64,000 nucleotides of DNA from positions 124,001 to 188,000 of the forward strand of contig CANRIK010000018.1 of the NCBI GenBank assembly GCA_947630705.1, written 5' to 3'. Positions 8,991 to 19,024 of the stretch are shown here, piece after piece; the first letter of the stretch is position 1; each line of letters starts with the position of its first letter. The stretch comes from an uncultured Clostridia bacterium. Its GTDB lineage: Bacteria > Bacillota > Clostridia > Christensenellales > Borkfalkiaceae. The position numbers and the translations under genes were made by a program. Below the pieces are notes generated by a model that was not told the origin of the DNA, did no database searches, and saw only the letters and a program-made list of their open reading frames with translations.

Positions 8991-11156
8991 ATGAACATCA
9001 AACAACAGCTTACCGAAGAATTTAAACTCAAACCGGAACATGCGGAAAACGTTCTTAAATTGCTGGACGAGGGTAATACTATACCGTTTATCGCTCGATA
9101 CAGAAAAGAAATGACGGGAGCTATCGATGATCAGGTCTTGCGCGCTTTCAACGACAGGTACGAGTATCTTAAAAATCTCGACAAACGCAAGGAAGAAGTA
9201 GTTCGCTCAATAACCGAACAGGGCAAAATGAATGAAGAGATACAGGCATCCATAGACTCTGCGCAGACAATGACGGAAGTCGAGGATATTTATCGCCCCT
9301 ATAAGCAGAAGAAAAAGACGAGGGCTTCCGTGGCAATAGAAAAGGGATTGCAACCGCTTGCCGATTTTATACTCGTGCAGGAGTCGGACCCGTATGAAGA
9401 AGCGCTTAAATACATAGACGAAGAAAAGGGAGTTCATAATGTCGAAGACGCTATTTCGGGCGCAAGGGATATAATTGCCGAAATTATATCCGACAATGCC
9501 GAACTTCGCAAAAAACTGCGTTCGATGCTGGAAAATCACGGTGAAATGCAGGTTAAAATGGTAAAGGACGACGATAAAGGCACTTATGCCATGTATGCGG
9601 ACTATTCCGAATTATTGCCCGAAATCAAAAACCATAGAGTGCTTGCCATAAATCGCGGAGAGAAAGAAGAGTTTCTCAAAGCAAAAATTTATTTCAATCC
9701 CGACATTGCAAAGCGTATTTGCATGGCCAAATTTGTAAATTACAAAGGTAACGGCGATTGCATAAAGATAATCGAGCAAGCTGCTGACGACAGCTATGAC
9801 AGGCTTATCGAACCTTCGATTGAGCGCGAAGTTCGCGCAATACTTACCGATAGGGCGAGCGAGCAGGCAATTAAAATGTTTGAAGTGAATCTTCGTCCGC
9901 TTCTCTTGCAGCCTCCCGTAAAAGGTAAAGTTACGTTGGGGCTTGATCCCGGGTACAGAACGGGCTGTAAAGTCGCCGTTGTGGATGAAACAGGGAAAGT
10001 TCTTGCAACTTCTGTCATATATCCGGTGCCTCCCAAAAACGATATTGAAGGAGCGAGAAAAATAGTTGGAAATCTTATTGCAAAGTATAAAGTAGATATC
10101 ATTTCAATAGGTAACGGCACTGCAAGCAAAGAGACGGAAATATTTGTTGCGGACATGCTTAAAGAGCCGGAATATAAAAACGTTAGCTATGCGGTAGTGA
10201 GCGAAGCCGGTGCAAGCGTTTATTCGGCGAGCAAACTTGCCGTGGAAGAATTTCCCGATTTTGATGTAACTCAACGTTCGGCGGTGTCTATTGCTAGAAG
10301 ATTGCAGGATCCGCTTGCGGAATTGATTAAAATAGATCCCAAGTCGATAGGCGTGGGACAATATCAACATGATATGGACGCAAAAAGACTTGACAGCGTT
10401 TTGGGCGGCGTATTGGAGGATTGCGTAAACAGCGTAGGAGTGGATTTGAATACCGCGAGCGTTTCGCTTTTAAAATATGTCGCCGGATTAAATGTGGGTA
10501 TCGCAAAAAATATCGTTGCTTACCGAGAGGAAAACGGAAAATTTACTTCCCGTTCGCAACTTCTTAAAGTGTCTAAACTCGGACCAAAGGCTTTCGAGCA
10601 GTGCGCCGGTTTCTTGCGTATCCCCGATGGCAATAACATTCTCGACAATACGGCCGTGCATCCCGAGTCCTATAAAAAGGCAGAGAAACTTCTGGAACTT
10701 TTCGGGTATTCGGATTTGGATGTAAAGATGGGTAAACTTTCAAAACTGCCTCAAAAAGTAAAGGATTTCGGCGAAGATAAAACGGCTGAATTCTGCGAAC
10801 TTGATAATGCGACGATGAATGATATCGTGAGAGAGCTTGTAAAACCGGGGAGAGACATAAGAGACAGTCTGCCGGGCAGAGTATTGAGGAAAGATATTTT
10901 AAGTATAGATGATTTGACTGTCGGAATGGAAGTCGAGGGCACTGTGAGAAATGTTATAGACTTCGGTGCGTTTGTGGATATCGGCGTTCATGAGGATGGG
11001 CTTATACATATTTCCGAAATCACGGACAGATACATACGGCACCCGTCGGAAGTTTTGAAGGTCGGACAGCAGGTCAAAGCCGTGATTATAAACCTCGATA
11101 AAGTGAAGCACAGAATAGGTTTGTCCTTGAAGCAGGTTAAAAAACAGGCCAATTAA
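8991..11156 (+). CDS. tex: Tex family S1 RNA-binding transcription factor
   Basis: A 721-residue Tex protein with the full domain order: N-terminal helical Tex-N region (IPFIARYRKEMTGA), YqgF/RuvX-like domain (LGLDPGYRTGCKVAVVD), helix-hairpin-helix segment (VGIAKNIVAYREENG, KLGPKAFEQCAGFLRI) and a C-terminal S1 domain (VEGTVRNVIDFGAFVDIG...HEDGLIHIS). Tex is a nucleic-acid-binding factor related to eukaryotic Spt6. It begins one base after the alkylation-repair gene. Length and motifs are intact. Confidence 0.95.
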   Translation: MNIKQQLTEEFKLKPEHAENVLKLLDEGNTIPFIARYRKEMTGAIDDQVLRAFNDRYEYLKNLDKRKEEVVRSITEQGKMNEEIQASIDSAQTMTEVEDIYRPYKQKKKTRASVAIEKGLQPLADFILVQESDPYEEALKYIDEEKGVHNVEDAISGARDIIAEIISDNAELRKKLRSMLENHGEMQVKMVKDDDKGTYAMYADYSELLPEIKNHRVLAINRGEKEEFLKAKIYFNPDIAKRICMAKFVNYKGNGDCIKIIEQAADDSYDRLIEPSIEREVRAILTDRASEQAIKMFEVNLRPLLLQPPVKGKVTLGLDPGYRTGCKVAVVDETGKVLATSVIYPVPPKNDIEGARKIVGNLIAKYKVDIISIGNGTASKETEIFVADMLKEPEYKNVSYAVVSEAGASVYSASKLAVEEFPDFDVTQRSAVSIARRLQDPLAELIKIDPKSIGVGQYQHDMDAKRLDSVLGGVLEDCVNSVGVDLNTASVSLLKYVAGLNVGIAKNIVAYREENGKFTSRSQLLKVSKLGPKAFEQCAGFLRIPDGNNILDNTAVHPESYKKAEKLLELFGYSDLDVKMGKLSKLPQKVKDFGEDKTAEFCELDNATMNDIVRELVKPGRDIRDSLPGRVLRKDILSIDDLTVGMEVEGTVRNVIDFGAFVDIGVHEDGLIHISEITDRYIRHPSEVLKVGQQVKAVIINLDKVKHRIGLSLKQVKKQAN

Positions 11157-11215
11157 CTTGACAACGGCTAAAAATTTATGTAAAATTTTACTGTAAAAAT
11201 TTGGAGGATAAAAAA

Positions 11216-11437
11216 ATGTTTGAAGAAGTTGCAAAAATTCTTGCGGAACAGCTTGGAATACCACAGTCAAAAATTTCGGCGGAAAGCGAAATAGTAAAAG
11301 ACCTCGGAGCCGACTCGCTTGATGTCGTAGAGCTTTTAATGACTTTGGAGGACAACACAGGAAAGACTATCCCCGAAGAAAAAGTTGCAGACCTTAAAAC
11401 GGTTGACGACGTTGTAAAAATGCTTGAATCTTTATAA
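11216..11437 (+). CDS. acpP: Acyl carrier protein
   Basis: A 73-residue acidic four-helix acyl carrier protein, which carries growing acyl chains on a 4'-phosphopantetheine arm. The attachment site is Ser34 in GADSLDVVEL. The ATG at 11216 is chosen because GGAGG at 11203-11207 lies 8 bases upstream; the TTG further upstream falls inside that ribosome-binding site. It stands alone between tex and the convergent leuS, away from other fatty-acid genes, so it may be the main ACP or one for a special pathway. Confidence 0.93.
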   Translation: MFEEVAKILAEQLGIPQSKISAESEIVKDLGADSLDVVELLMTLEDNTGKTIPEEKVADLKTVDDVVKMLESL

Positions 11438-11455
11438 TTTTAATTAATTTTCAAT

Positions 11456-11490
11456 AAAAATAACCGCCGAATGTATCGGCGGTTATTTTT
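11456..11490. terminator. Bidirectional intrinsic terminator between acpP and leuS
   Basis: A perfect 15-bp stem: AAAAATAACCGCCGA at 11456-11470 and TCGGCGGTTATTTTT at 11476-11490 with a 5-base loop. A runs on one side and T runs on the other let it work for both convergent genes. Confidence 0.9.
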
Positions 11491-11494
11491 ATAT

Positions 11495-13903
11495 TCAGAC
11501 AATGATATTTATCAGTCTTTTAGGAACCAAAATAAATTTTTTGATTGTTTTGCCTTCGATAAAAGGTTTAATTGCCTCGTTTGAGAGAACCGTATTTTGT
11601 ATTTCCTCCGGAGAGGCGTTTGAAGAAATTGTTATTTTAGTCTTGATTTTGCTGTTGACCTGAACAGCGTATTCGAAATCGTCGTCGCCGCATTTTGAAG
11701 AATCATATTCGGGCCATTTTTCATAGGCAATCGTGCCTTTGTGTCCCAAAACGGTGTTCCATATCTCTTCCGTGACGAACGGAATAACAGGATTGAGCAA
11801 CTTGATAAGTCCTTCGGCATATTCTGTGGGCAATTTTCTGCCTTCCGCCAATTCCTTTGTCACCGCGTTAAAGAAAATCATCATCTGCGATATTGCTGTG
11901 TTGACTTTCATTGCCTCGTAATCTTCGGTAACTTTCTTGACGGTTTGATTATATATTTTTTCGAGATTTTTGTTTTGAGTGGGGGAGATTGAATCCGTCT
12001 CGCAGTATATTCTGTAAATTTTATCGATAAATTTTTTTACGCCCTCGATATTCGAAGTGTTCCAAGGTTTGGTGTCCGCCACTGGTCCCATAAACATTTC
12101 GTACATTCTCATGACGTCGGCGCCGTAATCGCGTACGATATCATTGGGATTTATAACGTTGCCGAGACTTTTCGACATTTTATTTCCGTCTTCGCCGAGA
12201 ATCATGCCCTGATGGAAGAGCTTCTTAAAGGGTTCTTTGTACGGAACAAGTCCTTTATCAAAGAGAAAATTATTCCAAAAGCGCGAATACAGAAGATGCC
12301 CAACGAGATGCTCTTTGCCTCCGAGGTAGAAATCAACCGGCATCCAGTGTTTCAAAAGTTCGTAATTTGCAAACTCTTTATCGTTATGCGGATCGCAATA
12401 GCGGAGGAAATACCAACTCGAACCGGCCGACCCCGGCATAGTTGTGGTTTCACGCTTGCCGCGTTTGCCTTTAACAGTGACGTTTACCCAATCGTAAGCA
12501 TTGTCGAGAGGCGCGTTTCCGCCGTGAGCCTTATAGTCGGTCATGGGAGGGAGAACAAGGGGAAGCTGACTGTCGTCCAAAAGAACAATTTCACCGTCTT
12601 CGAGATGAATGACGGGCAGAGGCTCGCCCCAATATCTCTGACGCGCAAATATCCATTCGCGCAACTTATAAGTGACGGTTTTTTTGCCGCATGCATGTTT
12701 TTCCAACCATTCCGCCATGGCGTCGATTGCCTGCTGTTTATTTAAACCGTTCAGGAATCCGGAATTGATGTGGGTTCCGTCCTGCGTCCATGCTTCTTTG
12801 GCTATATCTCCGCCGTCAAGTACCTGAATTATGGGTAAATTGAATTTTTTGGCAAATTCATAATCGCGAGTGTCGTGAGCGGGTACGGCCATAATAGCTC
12901 CCGTGCCGTATGAAGTAAGAACGTAATCGGAGATATATATGGGAAGTTTATTACCGTTTACGGGATTTATGGCATAAGCTCCGATAAACACTCCGGTTTT
13001 TTCTTTGTTGAGTTCGGTACGTTCCAATTCCGATTTGCTTGCGCAGAGCTTTTTGTATTCTTCGACTTCTTTGAGTTTATCGGGTGCGGTAATTTCATCG
13101 ACCAATTTGTGTTCGGGAGCCAAAACGCAATAGGTGGCCCCGAAAAGAGTATCGCAGCGCGTAGTGAAAACGGTAAATTGCTTATCGGTATTAAATACTT
13201 TGAAATCTATGTTTGCTCCGACCGATTTTCCTATCCAATTACGCTGTGATGTTTTGGAAGATTCAGGCCAATCAAGCTCATCCAAACCTTCCAAGAGCCT
13301 TTCGGCATATTTATTTATGTCGATAACCCATTGTTTCATATTTTTGCGGACAACAGGATAACCGCCGCGTTCGCTCTTTCCGTCGATGATTTCATCGTTG
13401 GCAAGCACGGTTCCGAGTTCTTCGCACCAGTTTACGGGCGTTTCAACATAGCGAGCAAGTCCTGCCTCGCAGAGCTGTTTGAATATCCATTGAGTCCATT
13501 TATAATAGGAGGGGTCGCAAGTGGATACAGTTTGGTCCCAATCGTACGACAAGCCGAGCATTTTGAGTTGTGAGGTAAAGGTTTTGATATTTTCTTGCGT
13601 AAATCCGTCCGGATTATGCCCCGTTCTTATCGCGAATTGCTCGGCAGGCAAACCGAAGCTGTCGAAACCTATGGGGTGCAAAACGTTAAAGCCCTGCATT
13701 CTCTTCATTCTTGCAAGAATATCGGTAGCCGTATATCCTTCGGGATGGCCGACATGCAAGCCCGCTCCGGAGGGATATGGAAACATATCCAACACGTAAT
13801 ATTTAGGCTTGGAAAAATCATGCAAATCGGTATGGAACGTTTTATGTTCATCCCAATACTTTATCCATTTTTTTTCGACGGAATTGAAATCTGTGTAAGC
13901 CAT
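11495..13903 (-). CDS. leuS: Leucyl-tRNA synthetase
   Basis: Class I synthetase that charges tRNA-Leu and edits mischarged products. The 802 residues show the HIGH-type motif HVGHPEG near 49, the CP1 editing domain ([19 protein letters not shown]), and KMSKSLGN in the catalytic core, followed by the anticodon-binding helical domain. Length is typical of bacterial LeuRS. It is the only large minus-strand gene in the first 29 kb and is convergent with acpP and divergent from thrS. Confidence 0.97.
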   Translation of the reverse strand: MAYTDFNSVEKKWIKYWDEHKTFHTDLHDFSKPKYYVLDMFPYPSGAGLHVGHPEGYTATDILARMKRMQGFNVLHPIGFDSFGLPAEQFAIRTGHNPDGFTQENIKTFTSQLKMLGLSYDWDQTVSTCDPSYYKWTQWIFKQLCEAGLARYVETPVNWCEELGTVLANDEIIDGKSERGGYPVVRKNMKQWVIDINKYAERLLEGLDELDWPESSKTSQRNWIGKSVGANIDFKVFNTDKQFTVFTTRCDTLFGATYCVLAPEHKLVDEITAPDKLKEVEEYKKLCASKSELERTELNKEKTGVFIGAYAINPVNGNKLPIYISDYVLTSYGTGAIMAVPAHDTRDYEFAKKFNLPIIQVLDGGDIAKEAWTQDGTHINSGFLNGLNKQQAIDAMAEWLEKHACGKKTVTYKLREWIFARQRYWGEPLPVIHLEDGEIVLLDDSQLPLVLPPMTDYKAHGGNAPLDNAYDWVNVTVKGKRGKRETTTMPGSAGSSWYFLRYCDPHNDKEFANYELLKHWMPVDFYLGGKEHLVGHLLYSRFWNNFLFDKGLVPYKEPFKKLFHQGMILGEDGNKMSKSLGNVINPNDIVRDYGADVMRMYEMFMGPVADTKPWNTSNIEGVKKFIDKIYRIYCETDSISPTQNKNLEKIYNQTVKKVTEDYEAMKVNTAISQMMIFFNAVTKELAEGRKLPTEYAEGLIKLLNPVIPFVTEEIWNTVLGHKGTIAYEKWPEYDSSKCGDDDFEYAVQVNSKIKTKITISSNASPEEIQNTVLSNEAIKPFIEGKTIKKFILVPKRLINIIV

Positions 13904-13993
13904 AACTTTATCCTTAAATTATAAATTACAATCAATTATACAGTTTTACTTTCAAAATGGCAAATATTTTTAAGTAAAAAGCAATTTAATATG

Positions 13994-14022
13994 TTGACAA
14001 AAAAAATTAAAAGTATTATATT
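13994..14022 (+). promoter_or_regulatory. Promoter of the thrS T-box transcript
   Basis: TTGACA at 13994-13999 and TATATT at 14017-14022 with a 17-base spacer, directly upstream of the T-box leader. A good match to the housekeeping sigma consensus. Confidence 0.75.
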
Positions 14023-14034
14023 GTTTATGCTTGA

Positions 14035-14226
14035 TTTAAAGACAAGTACCGCCGAAAGAATTTCAGAGAGTGCGCGTTGGCTGCGAGCGCATATTCCGTA
14101 GGAGAACGGGAAACCGCTTTATAAAGAGTCGGGCATGAAAGCGGTCCTAAAAAGGGCAATTAAGGTGGAACCGCGCAAAGAGTCTTTGCGTCCTTAAACG
14201 ATTTTTTCGTTTAAGGATTTTTTATT
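14035..14226 (+). ncRNA. T-box leader (tRNA-Thr sensing riboswitch) of thrS
   Basis: The leader shows the stem I AGAGAG segment near 14066-14071, the T-box sequence AAGGTGGAACCGCG around 14162-14175, and an intrinsic terminator with a 10-bp stem (14191-14200 with 14208-14217) followed by a T run. Uncharged tRNA-Thr would pair with the specifier and the T-box bulge and favour antitermination. A likely specifier is ACC at 14113-14115, which fits thrS and the tRNA-Thr(GGT) in this window; the exact specifier is my inference. Confidence 0.9.
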
Positions 14227-14236
14227 GGAGGTAAGT

Positions 14237-16192
14237 ATGGAAATTATATTGAAAAACGGAGATAAATTGAATTTGAGCGCTGGCGCGGATTGTGCTTCGG
14301 CTGCGGCGGCAATAAGCGACGGTTTGGCAAGGAGTGCGGTTGCGGCAAAGATAAACGGTAAATTATGCGACCTTTCCGCAAAATTGAAAGAAGGGGATTT
14401 GCTTGAAATCGTTACCTTAAAAGATAAGGAGGGATTGGATGTATACCGTCACACCTGTGCACATGTACTTGCGCAGGCCGTTAAAAATATATATCCTACA
14501 TGCAATCTTGCCATAGGTCCGGTTATAGAGAACGGATTTTATTACGATATAGACTTTAAGACGCCTATATCTTTGGAAGATTTTGCCAAAATCGAAGCAG
14601 AAATGGACAAAATAATCAAGTCCAAAACACCAATCGAACGCTTTGAACTTCCGCGCGACAAGGCGTTGGAATTGATGAAAAAGTACGGCGAGAAGTACAA
14701 GGTGGAGATAATTGAAGATCTTCCGGAAGATGCCGTAATTTCTTTTTATAAGCAGGGCACGTTTACCGACCTTTGCCGCGGACCTCATCTTCCCAATACA
14801 GGAAAGATAAAAGCGTTTAAACTTACTTCTTTGACGGGAGCATATTGGCGCGGAAGCGAAAAGAATAAAATGCTTACGAGAATATACGGCACGGCTTTCG
14901 AAAAGAAGAGTCAGCTTGAAGAATACCTTGTCGCTACGGAAGAGGCAAAGAAACGCGATCACAATAAAATAGGCCGCGATCTCGGAATATTCATGACTTC
15001 CGATATTATCGGCCAAGGTTTGCCGATTTTAATGCCCAAGGGAGCTAAAATGATTCAGATTCTTTCTCGTTTTGTCGAAGACGAGGAAGAAAAGCGCGGA
15101 TTTCAGATAACTAAAACTCCTCTCATGGCCAAGTCCGATTTGTACAAGATTTCTGGGCATTGGTATCATTATCGCGATAAAATGTTTGTATTAGGCGATG
15201 TTGACGATAAAGGCGAGAGCGTAAACGGAGAGGAAATTATGGCTCTTCGGCCTATGACTTGCCCTTTCCAATATCAGATTTTCAAAAACGGGTTGAAGAG
15301 CTATCGCGACTTACCTTGCAGATATTCCGAGACGGCAACCGAATTCAGAAAAGAAGCGTCGGGAGAGATGCACGGACTTATCAGGGTAAGGCAATTTACT
15401 CTTTCAGACGGGCATATAATCTGTACAAAGGAACAGGTTGAGGATGAATTTAAACGTTGCCTCGATTTGAGTTATTACCTTTTGGACGCCCTCGGCATGC
15501 GCGACGACGTGACATACCGTTTCTCGAAGCGAGGCGCTTCGAAATCCGACAAATATATCGACAACGACGAGGCTTGGATTAATACTGAGTCGATGATGAA
15601 AAAGATTCTCGACGACCTCAAAATAAATTACGTTGAAGCGGACGACGAAGCGGCTTTTTACGGTCCCAAGCTCGATGTTCAGATCAAAAACGTTCACGGC
15701 AAAGAGGATACTCTCATTACGATTCAGATCGATTTTGCCGCCGGCGAGAGCTTTGAAATGCAATATGTGGACGTTGACGGGACAAAGAGAACTCCGTATG
15801 TAATACACCGCAGCTCCATTGGGTGCTATGAAAGGACGCTTGCTTTTCTGATTGAAAAATATGCAGGCGCGTTCCCTCTGTGGATGTGCCCTACGCAAGT
15901 TAAAATTCTTCCTATTACAGACAGAACTCTCGGATATGCGGAGGAGATTGCGGCCAAGTTGTTAAATTACGGCGTCCGTACGGAAGTTGACAGGCGAAAT
16001 GAAAAAATCGGTTATAAAATAAGGGAAGCCAAGATGGAGAAGGTGCCTTACGTGCTCGTCGTGGGAGATAACGAAGCCGCCGAAAAAACCGTAAATGTGA
16101 ATAAGCGCGGAAGCGAAGATAAAGAAACCGTTAAATTTGACGAATTTGCTTCGAAAATTCTATTAGAAATAGCAAATAAAACCATTTTTTAA
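14237..16192 (+). CDS. thrS: Threonyl-tRNA synthetase
   Basis: Class II synthetase that charges tRNA-Thr. The 651 residues show the N-terminal TGS domain, the editing domain with HTCAHVLAQAV and CRGPHLPNTG, the class II core with motif 2 (YSETATEFRKEASGEMHGLIRVRQFT), motif 3 (VIHRSSIGCYERTLAFLIE) and the C-terminal anticodon-binding domain. The ATG at 14237 has GGAGG 5 bases upstream; a TTG 12 bases earlier is inside the leader. Expression should be controlled by the T-box leader immediately upstream. Confidence 0.97.
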   Translation: MEIILKNGDKLNLSAGADCASAAAAISDGLARSAVAAKINGKLCDLSAKLKEGDLLEIVTLKDKEGLDVYRHTCAHVLAQAVKNIYPTCNLAIGPVIENGFYYDIDFKTPISLEDFAKIEAEMDKIIKSKTPIERFELPRDKALELMKKYGEKYKVEIIEDLPEDAVISFYKQGTFTDLCRGPHLPNTGKIKAFKLTSLTGAYWRGSEKNKMLTRIYGTAFEKKSQLEEYLVATEEAKKRDHNKIGRDLGIFMTSDIIGQGLPILMPKGAKMIQILSRFVEDEEEKRGFQITKTPLMAKSDLYKISGHWYHYRDKMFVLGDVDDKGESVNGEEIMALRPMTCPFQYQIFKNGLKSYRDLPCRYSETATEFRKEASGEMHGLIRVRQFTLSDGHIICTKEQVEDEFKRCLDLSYYLLDALGMRDDVTYRFSKRGASKSDKYIDNDEAWINTESMMKKILDDLKINYVEADDEAAFYGPKLDVQIKNVHGKEDTLITIQIDFAAGESFEMQYVDVDGTKRTPYVIHRSSIGCYERTLAFLIEKYAGAFPLWMCPTQVKILPITDRTLGYAEEIAAKLLNYGVRTEVDRRNEKIGYKIREAKMEKVPYVLVVGDNEAAEKTVNVNKRGSEDKETVKFDEFASKILLEIANKTIF

Positions 16193-16202
16193 TTAAAATT
16201 GC

Positions 16203-16232
16203 TTGACATTGCAGATTAAAATGTCATATTAT
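16203..16232 (+). promoter_or_regulatory. Promoter of the infC-rpmI-rplT operon
   Basis: TTGACA at 16203-16208 followed by TATTAT at 16227-16232, spacer 18; an overlapping TATAAT starts at 16230. It lies just after the thrS stop and before the operon leader. Confidence 0.65.
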
Positions 16233-16239
16233 AATTAAG

Positions 16240-16350
16240 CAAAGTAAAGGCATACCCTTTCGCCGTACGGAATTTTTGTCCGGCAAATAACGTAAATAGA
16301 AGACGTCGGTCTTTTGCGTTTCGGGTTGCTTTTGCAACCCGATTTTTTTG
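16240..16350 (+). ncRNA. infC operon leader with attenuator (L20-leader type)
   Basis: The untranslated region ahead of infC is structured and ends in an intrinsic terminator: CGGGTTGC at 16322-16329, loop TTTT, GCAACCCG at 16334-16341, then a run of T. A terminator before the first gene of infC-rpmI-rplT is the arrangement of the Firmicutes L20 leader, where free ribosomal protein L20 represses its own operon. Assignment to that RNA family is from context and layout, not from a covariance search. Confidence 0.65.
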
Positions 16351-16374
16351 GTAAAGTAATTAAAGAGGTAGATA

Positions 16375-16890
16375 ATTATAAAAGATTTATATTCCGTAAA
16401 CGAGGCAATACGAGATAAGGAAGTAAGAGTCATCGGCAGCGACGGTCAGATGATTGGGGTCATGAGCAGTATACAGGCGCAGAGACTTGCAGATGAGGCC
16501 GAACTCGATCTTGTTAAAATTTCTCCCAATGCGATTCCTCCGGTCTGCAAAATTATGGATTATTCAAAATTCAAATATGAGCAGGCAAAACGAGACAAAG
16601 AGAATAGAAAGAATCAAACGATAGTTGAAATAAAAGAAATCAGACTTTCTATGACTATCGACGTCGGAGATATCGCGGTTAAGACAAAGCAGTGTCTCAA
16701 ATTTCTTGAAGCCGGCAATAAAGTCAAAGTTTCTATCCGAATGAAAGGTCGTGAAAACGCAAGAGCCTATCAAGGTGTGAAAGTTATGCAGGATTTCTTT
16801 GAAGGCCTTGGCGGAAAAGCGGTTCAGGATAAGAAGCCCGTTACCGAGGGAAGAAACATTACAATGATGCTTTCTCCCACGAAAAATTAA
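16375..16890 (+). CDS. infC: Translation initiation factor IF-3 with an AUU start codon
   Basis: IF-3 binds the 30S subunit and checks start-codon choice. Homology to the IF-3 N-terminal domain begins well upstream of the first ATG (16450): the frame reads YSVNEAIRDKEVRVIGSDGQM. An in-frame TAG at 16369-16371 closes the frame, and no ATG, GTG or TTG lies between it and 16450. AAAGAGG at 16362-16368 places the ATT at 16375 at normal spacing. AUU starts are known for infC in E. coli and Bacillus, where IF-3 represses its own message. The product is about 171 residues, normal for IF-3. The start among ATT and the two flanking ATA codons is inferred. Confidence 0.9.
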   Translation: MIKDLYSVNEAIRDKEVRVIGSDGQMIGVMSSIQAQRLADEAELDLVKISPNAIPPVCKIMDYSKFKYEQAKRDKENRKNQTIVEIKEIRLSMTIDVGDIAVKTKQCLKFLEAGNKVKVSIRMKGRENARAYQGVKVMQDFFEGLGGKAVQDKKPVTEGRNITMMLSPTKN

Positions 16891-16921
16891 CTTGTAATAT
16901 ATCAAATTGGAGGATAAATAA

Positions 16922-17122
16922 ATGCCCAAGCAGAAATCACACAGCGGCAGCAAAAAGCGTTTTTGGTTGACTGCCACCGGTATGGTTAAGAGACCTCACG
17001 GCGGTAAGAATCACAAGGCTGAAACAAAGAACAGAAAAAGAAAGAGAAACCTGCGTAAAAATACGCTTGTTTCCAGTGCTACGGAATCCAACGTAAAAGC
17101 GATGATTCCTTATAAAGATTAA
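16922..17122 (+). CDS. rpmI: 50S ribosomal protein L35
   Basis: A 66-residue very basic protein with the typical L35 start PKQKSHSGSKKRF and a conserved KRPHGGKNH segment. It is the second gene of the infC-rpmI-rplT operon, preceded by GGAGG. Length and order are standard. Confidence 0.97.
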   Translation: MPKQKSHSGSKKRFWLTATGMVKRPHGGKNHKAETKNRKRKRNLRKNTLVSSATESNVKAMIPYKD

Positions 17123-17137
17123 CGGAGGACTTTAATA

Positions 17138-17488
17138 ATGCGTATTAAAAGAACAGTCAACGCTTTAAAGAAGCGCAGAAAGATATTACGTCTTGCAAAG
17201 GGTTATCGCGGCTATAAATCTAAGAATTACAGAATTGCCCGTCAGGCAGTAATGAAGTCCTTGAATTATGCTTTTATCGGCAGAAGATTAAGAAAGCGTG
17301 ATATGCGTAGCCTTTGGATTGCACGTATAAATGCCGCGGCAAGAATCAACGGACTTTCATATTCCAAATTTATGCACGGTCTTAAAACCGCCGGCATCAA
17401 TTTAAACAGAAAGGTGCTTGCTGATCTTGCTGTAAACGATGCGCAGGCATTTGCCGCTCTCGCTGAAAAAGCAAAGCAGGCATTATAA
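17138..17488 (+). CDS. rplT: 50S ribosomal protein L20
   Basis: A 116-residue basic protein needed early in 50S assembly, and in Firmicutes the repressor of its own operon. Recognised from [42 protein letters not shown] and [13 protein letters not shown]. It is the last ribosomal gene of the operon and is followed by a terminator hairpin. Confidence 0.97.
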   Translation: MRIKRTVNALKKRRKILRLAKGYRGYKSKNYRIARQAVMKSLNYAFIGRRLRKRDMRSLWIARINAAARINGLSYSKFMHGLKTAGINLNRKVLADLAVNDAQAFAALAEKAKQAL

Positions 17489-17496
17489 ATTGAAAT

Positions 17497-17528
17497 TTAA
17501 GCCTTTTTAACCGAAGGCTTAATTTTTT
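17497..17528 (+). terminator. Terminator after rplT
   Basis: TTAAGCC at 17497-17503 pairs with GGCTTAA at 17516-17522, followed by six T. Short stem with a 12-base loop, so some read-through into the next gene is likely. Confidence 0.65.
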
Positions 17529-17531
17529 GTT

Positions 17532-18257
17532 ATGATTATAACTTCGAAATCCAATATTCTGATTAAGGATATCATAAAACTTAACGACAAAAAGTATAGG
17601 CGCGAAAGCGGTCTGTACCTTGTCGAAGGCTTGAAACCCGTCAATGAATGTATAAATTCTGGCGGAGAGATAGAAAGAATCGTCTGCACGGAAAAACTTT
17701 CGGAAAATTATTTAAGTTCCGTTGTCGTAAGCGAGGACGTATTCAAGACAATTTCTTCCGAAAAAACTCCGCAAGGCGTAATTGCGGTGGTCAGAATCCC
17801 GAAAACCGATTTGAAACCGCCTGTAAATAATTGTATTCTTTTAGACAGAATACAAGATCCGGGGAATTTGGGAACGATTATACGAACTGCAAACGCGGCA
17901 GGTTATAGAGAATTGTACTTGATAAATTGTACAGATCCCTATTCGCCAAAAGCAGTCAGGGCGAGTATGAGCGGAATATTTTTTGTGGGAATTAATCAGG
18001 GTAGCAGAGAGGAAGTTCTGAAAGTATTGGAAGGCGTGCCTATAATATGCGCCGATATGTCGGGGACAGATATTTTTTCGTTCAAAGTTCCCGAAAAATT
18101 CTGTCTTTGTATCGGAAACGAAGGGTCCGGTATCGACGAAGAAATCAAAAAAATTTCAAATCATAGAGTTAAAATACCCATGTCGGAAACCTGCGAAAGT
18201 CTGAATGCCGCAGTTTCGGCCGGTATATCAATGTATGTTTTAAAAAACATGACTTAA
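17532..18257 (+). CDS. TrmH/SpoU family RNA 2'-O-methyltransferase
   Basis: A 241-residue SPOUT-class methyltransferase, with an N-terminal L30e-like substrate-binding part (YLVEGLKPVNECI) and the trefoil-knot SAM-binding part: motif 1 LLDRIQDPGNLGTIIRTANAAG, motif 2 LCIGNEGSGID and motif 3 KIPMSETCESLNAAVSAGI. It methylates ribose in rRNA or tRNA; the exact nucleotide cannot be assigned. It follows the ribosomal operon and precedes yebC. Confidence 0.92.
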   Translation: MIITSKSNILIKDIIKLNDKKYRRESGLYLVEGLKPVNECINSGGEIERIVCTEKLSENYLSSVVVSEDVFKTISSEKTPQGVIAVVRIPKTDLKPPVNNCILLDRIQDPGNLGTIIRTANAAGYRELYLINCTDPYSPKAVRASMSGIFFVGINQGSREEVLKVLEGVPIICADMSGTDIFSFKVPEKFCLCIGNEGSGIDEEIKKISNHRVKIPMSETCESLNAAVSAGISMYVLKNMT

Positions 18258-18270
18258 AGTGAGGTAAAAT

Positions 18271-19008
18271 ATGTCAGGACATTCAAAATGGCACAATATA
18301 CAGGCCAAAAAGGGTAAAACAGATGCCGCTCGCGGCGCCGCTTTTACCAAATTGGGCAGAGAAATTGCGGTAGCGGCAAAAGGCAACCCCAATCCCGAAA
18401 CCAACTCCAAACTTGCTGACGTTATAGCAAAGGCAAAGGCCGCCAATATGCCTAACGATACTATTAAGCGTTCCATTGCAAAGGCGTCGGGAGAGCTTGC
18501 CGGAAAAGATTATAAAGAGCTTACCTATGAAGGTTATGGCGCAGGCGGTGCGGCGGTCATAATCAAAACCCTTACAGATAACGTAAATCGTACTGCCGGC
18601 GATGTGCGCTCCGCAATGGCGAAGTGCGGCGGTCAGATGGGAAATTCCGGTTGCGTGTCTTATATGTTTGATAATAAGGGCGTATTTGTTATTGAAAAAA
18701 CCGTTGCGCTTGATGAAGATACCATGATGGAGTACTGTCTTGAAGCAGAAGCCGAAGACTACACGGTAGAAGAGGATGTGTACGAGGTATTCACTACTCC
18801 CGAAAATTGGTCGGCGGCGAGAAAGTATTTTGAGGATAAAGGAGTAACTTTCCTCGAAGCGGAAATTAAAATGATTCCGCAAAATTATATTACTCTTGAC
18901 GGAGAAAAACTCGAACAGTTTGAAAAAATGCTCGACAGGTTGAATGAGCTCGACGATGTACAGGACGTATATCACAACGTCGATTTACCCGAGGACGAAG
19001 AGGAATAA
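18271..19008 (+). CDS. yebC: YebC/PmpR family protein
   Basis: A 245-residue YebC family protein, starting with the hallmark SGHSKWHNIQAKKGKTDA. Conserved NMPNDTIKRSIAKA and YEGYGAGGAAVIIKTLTDN segments are present. The family has been described as DNA-binding regulators and more recently as factors helping ribosomes at proline stretches. GAGG lies just upstream of the ATG, 13 bases after the methyltransferase stop. Confidence 0.95.
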   Translation: MSGHSKWHNIQAKKGKTDAARGAAFTKLGREIAVAAKGNPNPETNSKLADVIAKAKAANMPNDTIKRSIAKASGELAGKDYKELTYEGYGAGGAAVIIKTLTDNVNRTAGDVRSAMAKCGGQMGNSGCVSYMFDNKGVFVIEKTVALDEDTMMEYCLEAEAEDYTVEEDVYEVFTTPENWSAARKYFEDKGVTFLEAEIKMIPQNYITLDGEKLEQFEKMLDRLNELDDVQDVYHNVDLPEDEEE

Positions 19009-19024
19009 TAAAATTATTTTTACC

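Noticed and set aside
12212..12745. 177-codon plus-strand open frame inside leuS
   Set aside because: Antisense to a well conserved synthetase with intact motifs; composition is not protein-like and there is no ribosome-binding site.
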